Shown piece after piece: positions 35,782 through 44,012 of a stretch of DNA of 51,085 nucleotides. Source of the stretch: Sedimentitalea sp042687825. GTDB lineage: Bacteria > Pseudomonadota > Alphaproteobacteria > Rhodobacterales > Rhodobacteraceae. The stretch is taken from positions 1 to 51,085 of the forward strand of contig NZ_JBHUQE010000021.1 of NCBI RefSeq assembly GCF_042687825.1. The letters are read 5' to 3'. The notes under the pieces were generated by a model. That model was not told the origin of the DNA. It was given only the letters and a program-made list of their open reading frames with translations, and searched no databases. How positions within the stretch are numbered: position 1 is the stretch's first letter; each line of letters starts with the position of its first letter. The position numbers and the translations under genes are program-made.

Positions 35782-36980
35782 CCGGCGCGCTGGCACGGCT
35801 GTTCGGCGACGGGTTCCGGGTGTTTTTCCTGAACGCTGCGCTGTTTGCCGTCCTGGCGGTGCTGGTCTGGGAAATGTGGCTGGGCGTGCACGCGGCGGGC
35901 GGCATGATCTATGCCCTGCCGTTCGGGATGCCGCCGCATCTGTGGCACGCGCACGAGATGATCTTTGGCTATGGCACCGCCGCCATGGGCGGTTTTCTGA
36001 TGACCGCCACGCCGGGCTGGACCGGGGCCCGTCACCGCCCGCAGCTGTTCATCGGGCTGGCGATCGGACTGTGGCTGGCCGGGCGTTTTGCGATCTGGTT
36101 TTCCGGTAGTCTGCCGATGGGCCTGGTGGCTGTGATCGACCTGGCCTTTCTGCCCTTGATGGCCGTGCGCCTCGTGCTGCAGGTCGTGCGCCGGCCCAAG
36201 CCGCAGGTTCTGGTTTTCCTGCTGTTTGTGACGCTGGTCTGGATCAGCAATCTTTTGGTGCATCTGCAGTGGACCGGATGGTCCACCGACACGCTGATGA
36301 CGGGTCTGCATGCGGGACTGTTCTCGTTCTGCGCGATGATTTCCGTACTGGCCGGACGCGTGGTGCCGGGGTTCACCCGCAACGCGCTGAAACGCGCGGG
36401 CGTGCCCGAGGCAAACTGGCCCCGCAGCCCGGCGGGGCTGACACGGGCGGCCAATGGCCTGGGCCTGCTGCTGGTCGTGGGCCTGCTTGCGGGCCTGCCC
36501 GATGCGATGACCGGAGTGCTGGCGCTGGCGGCCGCCGTGGCCCAGCTGATCCGGCTGGCCCTGTGGCGCGGATATCTGATCTGGCGGCAGCCGATCCTGT
36601 GGTCGCTGCATCTGGCGGTTGTCATGCTGACCCTCGGTCTGGCGCTATTCGGTCTGTCCGGCCTTGGGGTCGGCAGCCAGGTCGCGGCGCTGCACGTTCT
36701 GGGCATTGGCGCTGTCGGCGGCATGACGCTGGCGATCATGAGCCGCGCCATCCTCAGCCATACCGGCCAGCCGATCCTGGCGCCCGGCGCGGTTGCCATC
36801 GGATATGGGCTGGTCGCGCTGGCTGCGGTTCTGCGCTGGGTCGCCTCGGAATTTCCGGCAGACCTGTATTTTCCGGCGATGCTGTCCGCCGGTGCCATCT
36901 GGATCCTGGCCTTTGTGCTGTTTCTGGCCGCGTTGGGGCCAGTTTTGTTTTTACCCCGCTTGAAACGCCCGACCGAATAG
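35778..36980 (+). CDS. nnrS: NnrS family heme-copper membrane protein
   Basis: NnrS is a polytopic membrane protein associated with tolerance to nitrosative stress. ATG 35778 (MTGALARLFGDGFRVFFLNA) overlaps the nirI stop, giving 400 aa with about 12 hydrophobic segments. The family histidine motif LWHAHEMIFGYGTAAMGGFL is at about residues 55-75, followed by TATPGWTG; the later motif MTLAIMSRAILSHTGQPIL is also present. The Cterminal end is a hydrophobic helix and KRPTE. It lies in the nirI operon, between nirI and a tiny frame preceding norC. Confidence 0.93.
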   Translation: MTGALARLFGDGFRVFFLNAALFAVLAVLVWEMWLGVHAAGGMIYALPFGMPPHLWHAHEMIFGYGTAAMGGFLMTATPGWTGARHRPQLFIGLAIGLWLAGRFAIWFSGSLPMGLVAVIDLAFLPLMAVRLVLQVVRRPKPQVLVFLLFVTLVWISNLLVHLQWTGWSTDTLMTGLHAGLFSFCAMISVLAGRVVPGFTRNALKRAGVPEANWPRSPAGLTRAANGLGLLLVVGLLAGLPDAMTGVLALAAAVAQLIRLALWRGYLIWRQPILWSLHLAVVMLTLGLALFGLSGLGVGSQVAALHVLGIGAVGGMTLAIMSRAILSHTGQPILAPGAVAIGYGLVALAAVLRWVASEFPADLYFPAMLSAGAIWILAFVLFLAALGPVLFLPRLKRPTE

Positions 36981-36994
36981 TAAAGGAGAAAGCC

Positions 36995-37024
36995 ATGTCG
37001 CGGAGTGCCCCCGCACCCCCCTGA
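36995..37024 (+). CDS. Nine-codon micro-ORF with strong ribosome binding site
   Basis: Fifteen bases after nnrS, TAAAGGAGAAAGCC precedes ATG at 36995 and encodes MSRSAPAPP followed by TGA. The ribosome binding site is stronger than that of many real genes here, yet the peptide is tiny and very Pro-rich, with consecutive prolines at the stop. It might be a leader peptide for norCB, a remnant of a deleted gene, or chance. Confidence 0.3.
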   Translation: MSRSAPAPP

Positions 37025-37048
37025 CCCCCGCCCCTGGGCAAAAATCCG

Positions 37049-37080
37049 GCCGCATTCGCGTGCGGCTTGACTTTTGCCAA
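37049..37080 (+). promoter_or_regulatory. NNR/FNR-like box and adjoining hairpin upstream of norC
   Basis: TTGACTTTTGCCAA at 37067-37080 has a good left half and an imperfect right half (GCCAA instead of ATCAA), ending 63 bases before the norC ATG. Directly before it is an inverted repeat GCCGCA-TTCGCG-TGCGGC (37049-37066). It is the likely activator site for norCBQDEF, weaker than the nos and nir boxes. Confidence 0.65.
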
Positions 37081-37143
37081 GGATAATCCGCGCGCCAAAC
37101 ATCATGGTGCGCCCATATTCAACGCAGCGCAAAGGAGAGCGCA

Positions 37144-37596
37144 ATGCGCGAAGTCATGACCAAGAGCATGGCCCGGAACATCTTTTTCGGCGGGTCCCTG
37201 TTCTTTCTCATCATATTCGTGGGACTGACGGCACATTCACACCGTTATATCGTCACCACGTCGACTGATGCCGAGGGGCTGACCGAAAGCGTCGCCCTGG
37301 GAAAACACGTGTGGGAACGCCACGCCTGTATCAACTGCCATTCCATCATGGGGGAAGGGGCCTACTTTGCTCCGGAACTGATGAATGTGATGACCCGCTG
37401 GGGGGTGGAAGACGACCCCGAAGCGGCGTTCGAAACCCTGAAAAACTGGATGCAAGCGATGCCCACCGGCATCGAGGGACGGCGCCAGATGCCGGCTTTC
37501 GACCTGACGGACGAAGAGTATCGCGGCCTCAGCGACTTTTTGCTGTGGACCGATTCCATCGACGCGCAGGGCTGGCCGCCCAACGATGCGGGTTGA
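37144..37596 (+). CDS. norC: Nitric oxide reductase subunit C (NorC)
   Basis: NorC is the membrane-anchored cytochrome c subunit that passes electrons to NorB. It is 150 aa: a single N-terminal anchor helix (IFFGGSLFFLIIFVGLTAHS), the heme site CINCH at residues 62-66 (HACINCHSIMGEGAYFAPEL) and the Met ligand in RRQMPAFDLTDEE. The ribosome binding site AAAGGAGAG precedes ATG 37144. norB starts 16 bases after its stop. Confidence 0.97.
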   Translation: MREVMTKSMARNIFFGGSLFFLIIFVGLTAHSHRYIVTTSTDAEGLTESVALGKHVWERHACINCHSIMGEGAYFAPELMNVMTRWGVEDDPEAAFETLKNWMQAMPTGIEGRRQMPAFDLTDEEYRGLSDFLLWTDSIDAQGWPPNDAG

Positions 37597-37611
37597 GAAA
37601 GGATAACGACG

Positions 37612-38976
37612 ATGAAATATCAATCTCAGAAAATCGCATACGCCTATTTCGGCGTCGCGCTGGCCCTGTTTGCCGTCCAGATCCTGGGCGGGCTGCTGGC
37701 CGGACTGGTCTATGTCATGCCGAACGTGCTGTCCGAGCTGGTGCCGTTCAACATCATCCGCATGCTGCACACCAACAGCCTGATCGTCTGGCTGCTGTTG
37801 GGCTTTTTCGGGGCCGCCTATTTCCTGATCCCGGAAGAGGCCGAGCGTGAAATCCACTCGCCCGCGATTGCCTATCTGCAGCTGATCATCCTGGTGGTCG
37901 GCACGCTGGGCGTGGTGGTGACCTATCTGTTCAACCCGTTCGAGGGCAACTGGCTGCTGGGCAAAGAGGGGCGCGAGTTCCTGGAACAGCCCAAATGGGT
38001 CAAGTTTGGCATCGTGGTTGCGGCGCTGCTGTTCCTTTATAACGTCTCCATGACGGTGCTGAAGGGCAAGAAGACCGCCATCACCAACATCCTGTTGCTG
38101 GGGCTCTGGGGGCTGGCGCTGTGTTTCCTGTTTGCGTTCTACAACCCGGTAAACCTGGCGCTGGACAAGATGTACTGGTGGTATGTCGTGCACCTGTGGG
38201 TCGAAGGCGTCTGGGAACTGATCATGGCGTCGATCCTGGCCTATCTGATGCTGAAACTGACCGGGGTTGACCGCGAGGTCGTCGAGAAATGGCTGTATGT
38301 CATCGTCGCCGCCGCGCTGTTCTCGGGCATTCTGGGCACCGGCCACCACTATTACTGGATCGGCACGCCGGGCTACTGGCAGTGGATCGGCTCGATCTTC
38401 TCCAGCCTCGAAATCGTGCCCTTCTTTGCGATGATGGCCTTTGCCTTTGTCATGGTCTGGAAGGGGCGCCGGGATCATCCGAACAAGGCGGCGCTGCTGT
38501 GGTCGCTGGGCTGTGCCACGCTGGCCTTCTTTGGCGCCGGCATCTGGGGTTTCCTGCATACGCTGCACGGGGTGAACTATTACTCCCACGGCACGCAGAT
38601 CACCGCCGCGCATGGTCACCTGGCCTTTTACGGCGCCTATGTCTGTCTGAACCTGGCCATCATTTCTTATGCGATGCCGCTGTTGACCCAGCGCGACCCG
38701 TATAACCAGGTGCTGAACATGGCGTCGTTCTGGCTGATGTCGGGTGGCATGGTGTTCATGACCTTTACCCTGACCTTTGCCGGTACCGTGCAGACCCACA
38801 TGCAGCGGGTCGTGGGCGAGTATTACATGGATGTGCAGGACAGCATCGCCATCTTCTACTGGATGCGTCTGGGCGCCGGTGTGGTGGTTTTGCTGGGCGT
38901 CCTGTTGTTCCTCTACTCGATCTTCATGCCGCGCCGCGAAGTCATCTCGCATGATGCCACGGTTGCTGCGGAGTGA
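37612..38976 (+). CDS. norB: Nitric oxide reductase catalytic subunit NorB
   Basis: NorB reduces two NO to N2O at a heme b3-FeB centre. It is 454 aa with about 12 membrane helices. Ligand motifs of the heme-copper oxidase superfamily are in place: the low-spin heme His in IIRMLHTNSLIVWLLLGFFG, the metal-site His and conserved Glu in VVHLWVEGVWELIMASILAY, the His pair in GTGHHYYWIGTPGYWQWIG, and HGHLAFYGAYVCLN near the heme b3/b ligands. It lacks the extended N-terminal domain of quinol-dependent qNor, and norC is adjacent, so this is a cytochrome-dependent cNor. Confidence 0.98.
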   Translation: MKYQSQKIAYAYFGVALALFAVQILGGLLAGLVYVMPNVLSELVPFNIIRMLHTNSLIVWLLLGFFGAAYFLIPEEAEREIHSPAIAYLQLIILVVGTLGVVVTYLFNPFEGNWLLGKEGREFLEQPKWVKFGIVVAALLFLYNVSMTVLKGKKTAITNILLLGLWGLALCFLFAFYNPVNLALDKMYWWYVVHLWVEGVWELIMASILAYLMLKLTGVDREVVEKWLYVIVAAALFSGILGTGHHYYWIGTPGYWQWIGSIFSSLEIVPFFAMMAFAFVMVWKGRRDHPNKAALLWSLGCATLAFFGAGIWGFLHTLHGVNYYSHGTQITAAHGHLAFYGAYVCLNLAIISYAMPLLTQRDPYNQVLNMASFWLMSGGMVFMTFTLTFAGTVQTHMQRVVGEYYMDVQDSIAIFYWMRLGAGVVVLLGVLLFLYSIFMPRREVISHDATVAAE

Positions 38977-38981
38977 GCGGG

Positions 38982-39791
38982 ATGGACGGAAACCTTACCA
39001 ATACGGAGGGGGCGGTCGACGCCCCCTTCTACCTTGCGCAGGGCGACGAATGTGCCCTGTTCGAGGCGGCCAGCGCCAACAACCTGCCCATGCTGCTGAA
39101 AGGTCCGACGGGATGCGGCAAGACCCGGTTCGTGGCGCATATGGCGGCCCGTCTGGGCCGGCCATTGTATACCGTGGCCTGCCATGACGATCTGTCGGCG
39201 GCCGATCTGATCGGGCGCTATCTGCTCAAGGGCGGTGAAACGGTCTGGGTCGACGGACCTTTGACCCGCGCGGTGCGCGAGGGCGCGATCTGCTATCTCG
39301 ACGAGGTGGTCGAGGCGCGCAAGGACGTGACCGTGGTGCTGCACCCGCTGACCGATGACCGGCGCATCCTGCCAATCGACCGCACCGGCGAGGAACTCGA
39401 GGCTGCGCCCGGCTTCATGCTGGTTGCCTCGTATAACCCGGGCTACCAGAACATTCTCAAGACCCTGAAACCGTCGACTCGTCAGCGGTTCCTGGCCGTT
39501 GAGTTCGATTTCCCCCAGCCCGAGATGGAGATCGAAGTCGTGGCCCGCGAGAGCGGGCTGGACGCGGACCGCGTCAAGCCGCTGGTGCGGCTGGCTGGCA
39601 AGCTGCGCGCGCTCAAGGGGCAGGATCTGGAAGAGGGCGTGTCGACCCGCCTGATCGTCTATGCCGCATCGCTGATCGCGCAGGGCATGCCCATCGACCG
39701 TGCGGTCGAGGCCGCAATGATCGAACCCCTGACCGATGACGCCGACGTCAAACGCGGGCTCCTAGATCTTGTCACGGCCATCTTTGGGTGA
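38982..39791 (+). CDS. norQ: NorQ, MoxR-type AAA+ ATPase for Nor activation
   Basis: NorQ with NorD inserts the non-heme iron FeB into NorB. I choose ATG 38982 (MDGNLTNTEGAVDAPFYLAQ), eight bases after GGAG; a GTG at 38973 overlapping norB is the alternative. 269 aa, with Walker A GPTGCGKT at residues 41-48, Walker B in AICYLDEVVEARKDV and sensor/arginine region ASYNPGYQN and KPSTRQRF. Cytosolic. Separated from norD by 3 bases. Confidence 0.95.
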   Translation: MDGNLTNTEGAVDAPFYLAQGDECALFEAASANNLPMLLKGPTGCGKTRFVAHMAARLGRPLYTVACHDDLSAADLIGRYLLKGGETVWVDGPLTRAVREGAICYLDEVVEARKDVTVVLHPLTDDRRILPIDRTGEELEAAPGFMLVASYNPGYQNILKTLKPSTRQRFLAVEFDFPQPEMEIEVVARESGLDADRVKPLVRLAGKLRALKGQDLEEGVSTRLIVYAASLIAQGMPIDRAVEAAMIEPLTDDADVKRGLLDLVTAIFG

Positions 39792-39794
39792 GGT

Positions 39795-41726
39795 ATGGCC
39801 GTGGGCGGGATCGAAATCGAGCCATGGGAACCCGAAGAAACAGTCGGGAAACTGTGGCACGCCTTTGCCAGCCGTCTGGATGCGCCCATCATGCATCATG
39901 GAGCCGGCGTCGACCTCACTGAGGTCAGCGGACGGCTGGCTGTTTTCTTTCGCGGACTGGGCGGGGCCCATTCGGTCGAGCTGCGTCCGGTCAGTGCCGA
40001 GGTCAGCCGCCACCGGCTGAGCTTTCTGCGCCGTCTCGGGGCCGAGGCCGAAATCCTGCCAAGGGCCAGTTTCGACGGCGAGGTGCTGCGCCTGCCCGAT
40101 ACCCTGGCGGTGCTGCCCACGCGCGAGGCCAATGGCGCCTTGTACCTGTGGCTGACCGCCGTGGCCGCGCATGCGGTTGATCATGTGCCGGACAGCGACC
40201 CGCTGCGCGCCGATCTGCGCGCCATCGCCAATTCCCGGACAATGGTCAACGCCGCCCTGCGCAGCGCCCCCGGTCTGACCGATCTCTATCGCACCCTGTG
40301 CGACGCCACTCTGCATCAGCGCCGGGCGGCGCGCCTGCCGAAATACGAAGCCGCCATCGAATCGCTGGTGCGCCAGGCGCTGGGCGATCCGGCGCCTCTG
40401 AGCGATCTGGCGCGGCAATTGCGGGACGCGCCCATCGAAGACATCACTGCGCCGCGCAAGTATCAGCCGTTTCAGCCGGTGCCGCTGTGGCCCGACCTGC
40501 GCGAACTGACCTTCAGCGCCACCGACACGGTGGAATCCCGCGATACCGACGGCCCCCCCGAAGAAGGTGGCGAGGGCACCCACCGGGCCAAGCGCCGCCA
40601 GGCCGATCAGGCCGAGCGCAACGACAGCCTGATCCTGCACAAGTTCGAGGCGATCCTCAGCTGGGCCGAATTTCTGAACTTGAACCGCCGGGTCGATGAC
40701 GACGACCCGGACAACGCCAAAAAGGCCGCCGATGATCAGGACGAGATCGGTTTGGGGCAGATCTCCAAGGCGCCGGCGACGCGGCTGAAACTGCATCTGG
40801 ATCTGGCGCCCGAGGATGTCGACCGCGAACGCCTGTCCGGAACCCATACCTATCCGGAATGGGATGCCCGCGCCGGCACCTATCTGCCCGATCACGTCCG
40901 GGTTCTGCACAGTATCGCGGAAGCGGGTGATTGCGTCCCCTCCTTTCGCGAAGATCCGCGCGCGATGCGCCGCATCCGCCATGTCAAACGTCAGTTCGAG
41001 GCTTTGCGTCCCGGCCGCGTCTACGTGCCCGGTTGTCTGGATGGCGATGAGCTTGACATGGAGGCGGTGGTGCGCGCGCGGGTCGACATTCTGGCAAACG
41101 GGCAGGGGACGAACCGCATCTGGCGGCAATCCTTGCCCCAGGCCCGCGATCTGGCGGTGTCGATCCTGCTGGATGTCAGTCGCTCGACCGAAAGCGCCGT
41201 GTCGGGCCGCGCGGTGATCGACATCGAGCGCGAGGCACTGGCCGCGCTGTCCTGGGGGCTGGACGCCTGCGGCGACGATTTCGCGATCCACGCCTTTTCC
41301 TCGCTGAAACGCAACCGGGTCTATATCCAGCAATGCAAGGCCTTTGGCGAGCCGATGAATGCCGGGGTCGAGGATCGCATCGGGGCGCTGCGCCCGGGCT
41401 TTTATACCCGGCTTGGCGCGGCGATCCGGCATGCCTCGGTCGATCTGGCGCGCCAGAGCAAGAAGCGCCGGCTGCTGCTGGTGATCACCGACGGCAAGCC
41501 CAATGATCTGGACCATTACGAGGGCCGGCACGGCATCGAGGACACCGCGATGGCGGTGCGCGAGGCCCGCCGCGCCGGGCATTCGGTGTTCGGCGTCACC
41601 ATCGACAAACAGGCCAAGACCTGGTTTCCGCGCCTGTTCGGGCGCGGCGGGTTCCACGTGATCCCGCATCCGGACAAGCTGACCGAGGCGCTGCCGCAGA
41701 TCTATCGCGAACTGGTCGGCGCATGA
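39795..41726 (+). CDS. norD: NorD, von Willebrand factor A protein for Nor activation
   Basis: NorD is the vWA-domain partner of NorQ. The 643-aa protein starts MAVGGIEIEPWEPEETVGKL. The C-terminal vWA domain has the metal-ion-dependent adhesion motif ILLDVSRSTES (D-x-S-x-S) near residue 457, then LLLVITDGKPNDLDHYEGRH with the second acidic motif. The central region is charged and low in complexity (GTHRAKRRQADQAERNDSLI; DDDDPDNAKKAADDQDEIG). No signal peptide. The stop overlaps norE (ATGA). Confidence 0.95.
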   Translation: MAVGGIEIEPWEPEETVGKLWHAFASRLDAPIMHHGAGVDLTEVSGRLAVFFRGLGGAHSVELRPVSAEVSRHRLSFLRRLGAEAEILPRASFDGEVLRLPDTLAVLPTREANGALYLWLTAVAAHAVDHVPDSDPLRADLRAIANSRTMVNAALRSAPGLTDLYRTLCDATLHQRRAARLPKYEAAIESLVRQALGDPAPLSDLARQLRDAPIEDITAPRKYQPFQPVPLWPDLRELTFSATDTVESRDTDGPPEEGGEGTHRAKRRQADQAERNDSLILHKFEAILSWAEFLNLNRRVDDDDPDNAKKAADDQDEIGLGQISKAPATRLKLHLDLAPEDVDRERLSGTHTYPEWDARAGTYLPDHVRVLHSIAEAGDCVPSFREDPRAMRRIRHVKRQFEALRPGRVYVPGCLDGDELDMEAVVRARVDILANGQGTNRIWRQSLPQARDLAVSILLDVSRSTESAVSGRAVIDIEREALAALSWGLDACGDDFAIHAFSSLKRNRVYIQQCKAFGEPMNAGVEDRIGALRPGFYTRLGAAIRHASVDLARQSKKRRLLLVITDGKPNDLDHYEGRHGIEDTAMAVREARRAGHSVFGVTIDKQAKTWFPRLFGRGGFHVIPHPDKLTEALPQIYRELVGA

Positions 41727-42286
41727 GCGACACCACGGCACAGAACGGCTCGGCGCTGGATGAATTGCCCGGCGATCTGATGATGTGGGTTCTGATCATC
41801 AGCGAATTGCTGGTCTTCGGCGCCGGGCTGGCGGCCTTTCTGGCCGTGCGCGCCAGCGATCCGGACGGGTTCGCCCAGGCCCAGGACGCGCTGAACCGCA
41901 CCGGCGCCGGTCTGAATACCGTGATCCTCGTCACCAGCGGCTTTTTTGCCGCACTGGCGGTGCCGTGGCGCGAGGCCGGGCGCCGGATGCAGGTGCGGCT
42001 GGCGTTGATCGCGGCGGCGCTGCTGGGGGTGCTGTTCCTGATCATCAAGGGCGCGGAATTCGCGCAGAAAGCGGCGTTGGGCATCGGCTGGGATACGCAT
42101 GCCTTTTTCACCTTCTACTATCTGCTGACCGGGTTTCACGCGGCGCATGTGGTGGCCGGGGTGCTGATCCTGCTGCTGGTGGCCTGGCGGGACGATCCGC
42201 GCAACATCGAGGTCGGCGCTTCGTTCTGGCACATGGTCGATCTGGTCTGGGTGCTGCTTTTTCCCGTGATCTATCTGCTGCAATGA
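41723..42286 (+). CDS. norE: NorE, cytochrome oxidase subunit III-like protein
   Basis: A 187-aa membrane protein of the heme-copper oxidase subunit III family, helpful but not essential for NO reductase activity. Five hydrophobic segments are visible: MMWVLIISELLVFGAGLAAF, TVILVTSGFFAALAVPW, ALIAAALLGVLFLIIKGAEF, FFTFYYLLTGFHAAHVVAGV and SFWHMVDLVWVLLFPVIYLL. The subunit III motif LLTGFHAAHV and the FWHMVDLVW near the end are diagnostic. Four-base overlaps link it to norD and norF. Confidence 0.94.
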   Translation: MSDTTAQNGSALDELPGDLMMWVLIISELLVFGAGLAAFLAVRASDPDGFAQAQDALNRTGAGLNTVILVTSGFFAALAVPWREAGRRMQVRLALIAAALLGVLFLIIKGAEFAQKAALGIGWDTHAFFTFYYLLTGFHAAHVVAGVLILLLVAWRDDPRNIEVGASFWHMVDLVWVLLFPVIYLLQ

Positions 42287-42552
42287 CCCCGCGCGCGCTG
42301 ATATCCGGCTGGCTGGCCCTGCTGGCGTTCAGCTTCGGCTCGACGGTGATTTCGCTGTGGACGATCCCGGCGCATTGGCAGGCGCTGGCGGGCGCGGCCA
42401 TCCTGGTGCTGGCCTGGCTCAAGGCGCGGGTGATCCTGGGGCGTTATCTGGGGCTGGCCAATGCGCCATTCTGGGCCCGCGGTTTCGGCATATCGCTGGC
42501 GGTGTTCTGCTGCCTGCTGCTGGTGCTCTACCTGATCCCGCTCATGCTCTGA
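42283..42552 (+). CDS. norF: NorF, small membrane protein of the nor operon
   Basis: An 89-aa protein with three membrane helices, resembling the cytochrome oxidase subunit IV family, found at the end of nor operons in Paracoccus and relatives. ATG 42283 (MTPRALISGWLALLAFSFGS) overlaps the norE stop. The characteristic pieces are AAILVLAWLKARVILGRYLG and AVFCCLLLVLYLIP. The last 11 bases overlap the convergent DUF4202 gene, so there is no terminator between the two operons. Confidence 0.88.
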   Translation: MTPRALISGWLALLAFSFGSTVISLWTIPAHWQALAGAAILVLAWLKARVILGRYLGLANAPFWARGFGISLAVFCCLLLVLYLIPLML

Positions 42553-43102
42553 AGGCTGCTGCCAGGTTCTCGGGCAGCTCGAATTCCGTCAGCACCCGGT
42601 CGCGCCCCTCGGCGGACATCTTGCGCGCTGTCTTGACGACAATGCGCTGCAGCTTGTCCGGATCCTGTGTGCCCGAGAAGGGCGCGAAATACCATTTCAG
42701 AAAGACAAAGCAGATCACGTCCTCCAGCGCCTGCACTTCGGGATCGCGCTTGAGGCCCTCTTTGCGGATCATCTTGCCCGCGGCGTCGGCCTGTGCCTCG
42801 GAATAGCCGGCCGCGCGCATGATCTCGCCCACCCGCTGCGCGTGATGCTGCGCCAGATCGCGGCGCCAGGTCAGATAGCCTTCGCGGCCCTGCGGGTAAT
42901 CGGCGCGTTTCAGCACCCAGCGTTCGATATGCTGACCGCGCGCGGCGATCTGCAGCGGCTCGGAGGCATCGGGAAAAAGCCGAGCCAATTCGTCGGTCAT
43001 GCGTTGGCCGTACAGCTGCGCGGCGGGCGCACCTTCGCTCAGATCGGGGTCACCGGCATTGGCGGCGTCGATGGCGGACAGGGCGGCGGCAAGATCGGTC
43101 AT
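42542..43102 (-). CDS. DUF4202 family protein cotranscribed with dnr
   Basis: A 186-aa cytosolic protein recognised as the DUF4202 family; function unknown. Family-like segments are IDAANAGDPDLSEG near the N-terminus, YGQRMTDELARLFPDASEPL, then ARGQHIERWVLKRADYPQGR with conserved His, and EVQALEDVICFVFLKWYF near the C-terminus. The many conserved His/Asp/Arg (RGQHIERW; LAQHHAQRV) look like a metal-binding or hydrolase site, but no reaction is known to me. It starts within the dnr stop (ATGA), so the two are one operon, placing it under denitrification control. No signal peptide. Confidence 0.85.
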   Translation of the reverse strand: MTDLAAALSAIDAANAGDPDLSEGAPAAQLYGQRMTDELARLFPDASEPLQIAARGQHIERWVLKRADYPQGREGYLTWRRDLAQHHAQRVGEIMRAAGYSEAQADAAGKMIRKEGLKRDPEVQALEDVICFVFLKWYFAPFSGTQDPDKLQRIVVKTARKMSAEGRDRVLTEFELPENLAAAFRA

Positions 43103-43803
43103 AGTACTTTGTTCCAGGCTGCGGCGGGGTCCTCGCCGGTGAATTCGCGCAGGGTCTCGACCTTGTCGATCGCGGCGTGGTTCCGGGCGATGCGCACCCC
43201 ATAAGGGCGCAGTTTGGAAAAGGCCCGCGACAGGCTTTCCGGTTTCATGCCCAGCCGCCCGGCGATCAGAACCTTGTCATAGGGCAGGGTGACGACGCAG
43301 CTGCCGGTTTCACGGCTGCACAGGTCCAGCAGGAATTCGGCCACCCTCTGGGCCCCGGTCTGCGCCTTGATCTGTTCGATCTGCGATACCAGAGATTGCA
43401 GATGCACAAAGGTCGAGGCCAGCACCGACATGCAGATTTCCGGGCGTTCCTGCATTTGCGCGATCAGCGTCGAGGCCTGGATCTGCAACAGGGTGCAATC
43501 GGTGACCGCCTCGCCGGACACCGGATAGTCGGCGTGGCGAAAGGCCGCCGCTTCGCCAAAACTGCTGCCCTGCGTGAACACGCTGACCACTGCCTCGTTG
43601 CCATTGGGCGAGATGCGGTACAATTTGACCCAGCCGTCCAGCACCACATAGATGATGCGTGCCGGTTCGCCCTGCAGAAAAATCGTCTCGCCCCGCCCCA
43701 GCTGGCGTGTCGTGCCGTTCCGCAACAGGGTTGTGCTGATTTCGGCCGGCAAGCTTTTCAAAAGGTGCGACTCGCGTGCCACCTCTAGGATCTGGTCAGA
43801 CAT
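43099..43803 (-). CDS. dnr: Dnr/Nnr-type Crp/Fnr transcription regulator
   Basis: A 234-aa regulator of the Crp/Fnr superfamily, probably the NO-responsive activator of this island. The N-terminal effector domain (GETIFLQGEPARIIYVVLDG; VFTQGSSFGEAAAFRHADYP) and long dimer helix are followed by a helix-turn-helix with the recognition helix GMKPESLSRAFSKLRPYGV; E-x-x-SR contacts a TTGA half-site. It lacks the N-terminal cysteine cluster of oxygen-sensing FNR, which fits the heme-based Nnr/Dnr type. Located between norF and hemA; an FNR-type box lies 138 bases upstream of its start, allowing control by FnrL or itself. Confidence 0.9.
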   Translation of the reverse strand: MSDQILEVARESHLLKSLPAEISTTLLRNGTTRQLGRGETIFLQGEPARIIYVVLDGWVKLYRISPNGNEAVVSVFTQGSSFGEAAAFRHADYPVSGEAVTDCTLLQIQASTLIAQMQERPEICMSVLASTFVHLQSLVSQIEQIKAQTGAQRVAEFLLDLCSRETGSCVVTLPYDKVLIAGRLGMKPESLSRAFSKLRPYGVRIARNHAAIDKVETLREFTGEDPAAAWNKVL

Positions 43804-43941
43804 CGTCGTGGCCTTGCTGGTGCGCGCAATGCGGCGGCATCGGCGCGCGGTTGCGCTTTGGACAGTTATAGCTGCACGGGCCTGATGTCGTCCAGCTTTG
43901 GACCGGATGCAACCGGCAAATCCGCGCAGGCCGTGCTGCGC

Positions 43942-43955
43942 TTGATCATAGTCAA
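43942..43955. promoter_or_regulatory. FNR/NNR-type box between dnr and hemA
   Basis: TTGATCATAGTCAA matches TTGAT-N4-ATCAA with one difference in the right half. It ends 57 bases before the hemA ATG (44013) and is 138 bases from the dnr start. Control of hemA by FnrL from such a site is known in Rhodobacter. Confidence 0.85.
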
Positions 43956-44012
43956 GGAACCGTCTGCACCGACCGGGGTAGCGTCCGGGCAGATTGACCG
44001 GGGGTGTCGTTG

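Noticed and set aside
37049..37066. Hairpin before the norC box as a terminator for nnrS
   Set aside because: The stem is only six base pairs and the following TTGACTTTT is part of the regulatory box rather than a clean T-run.
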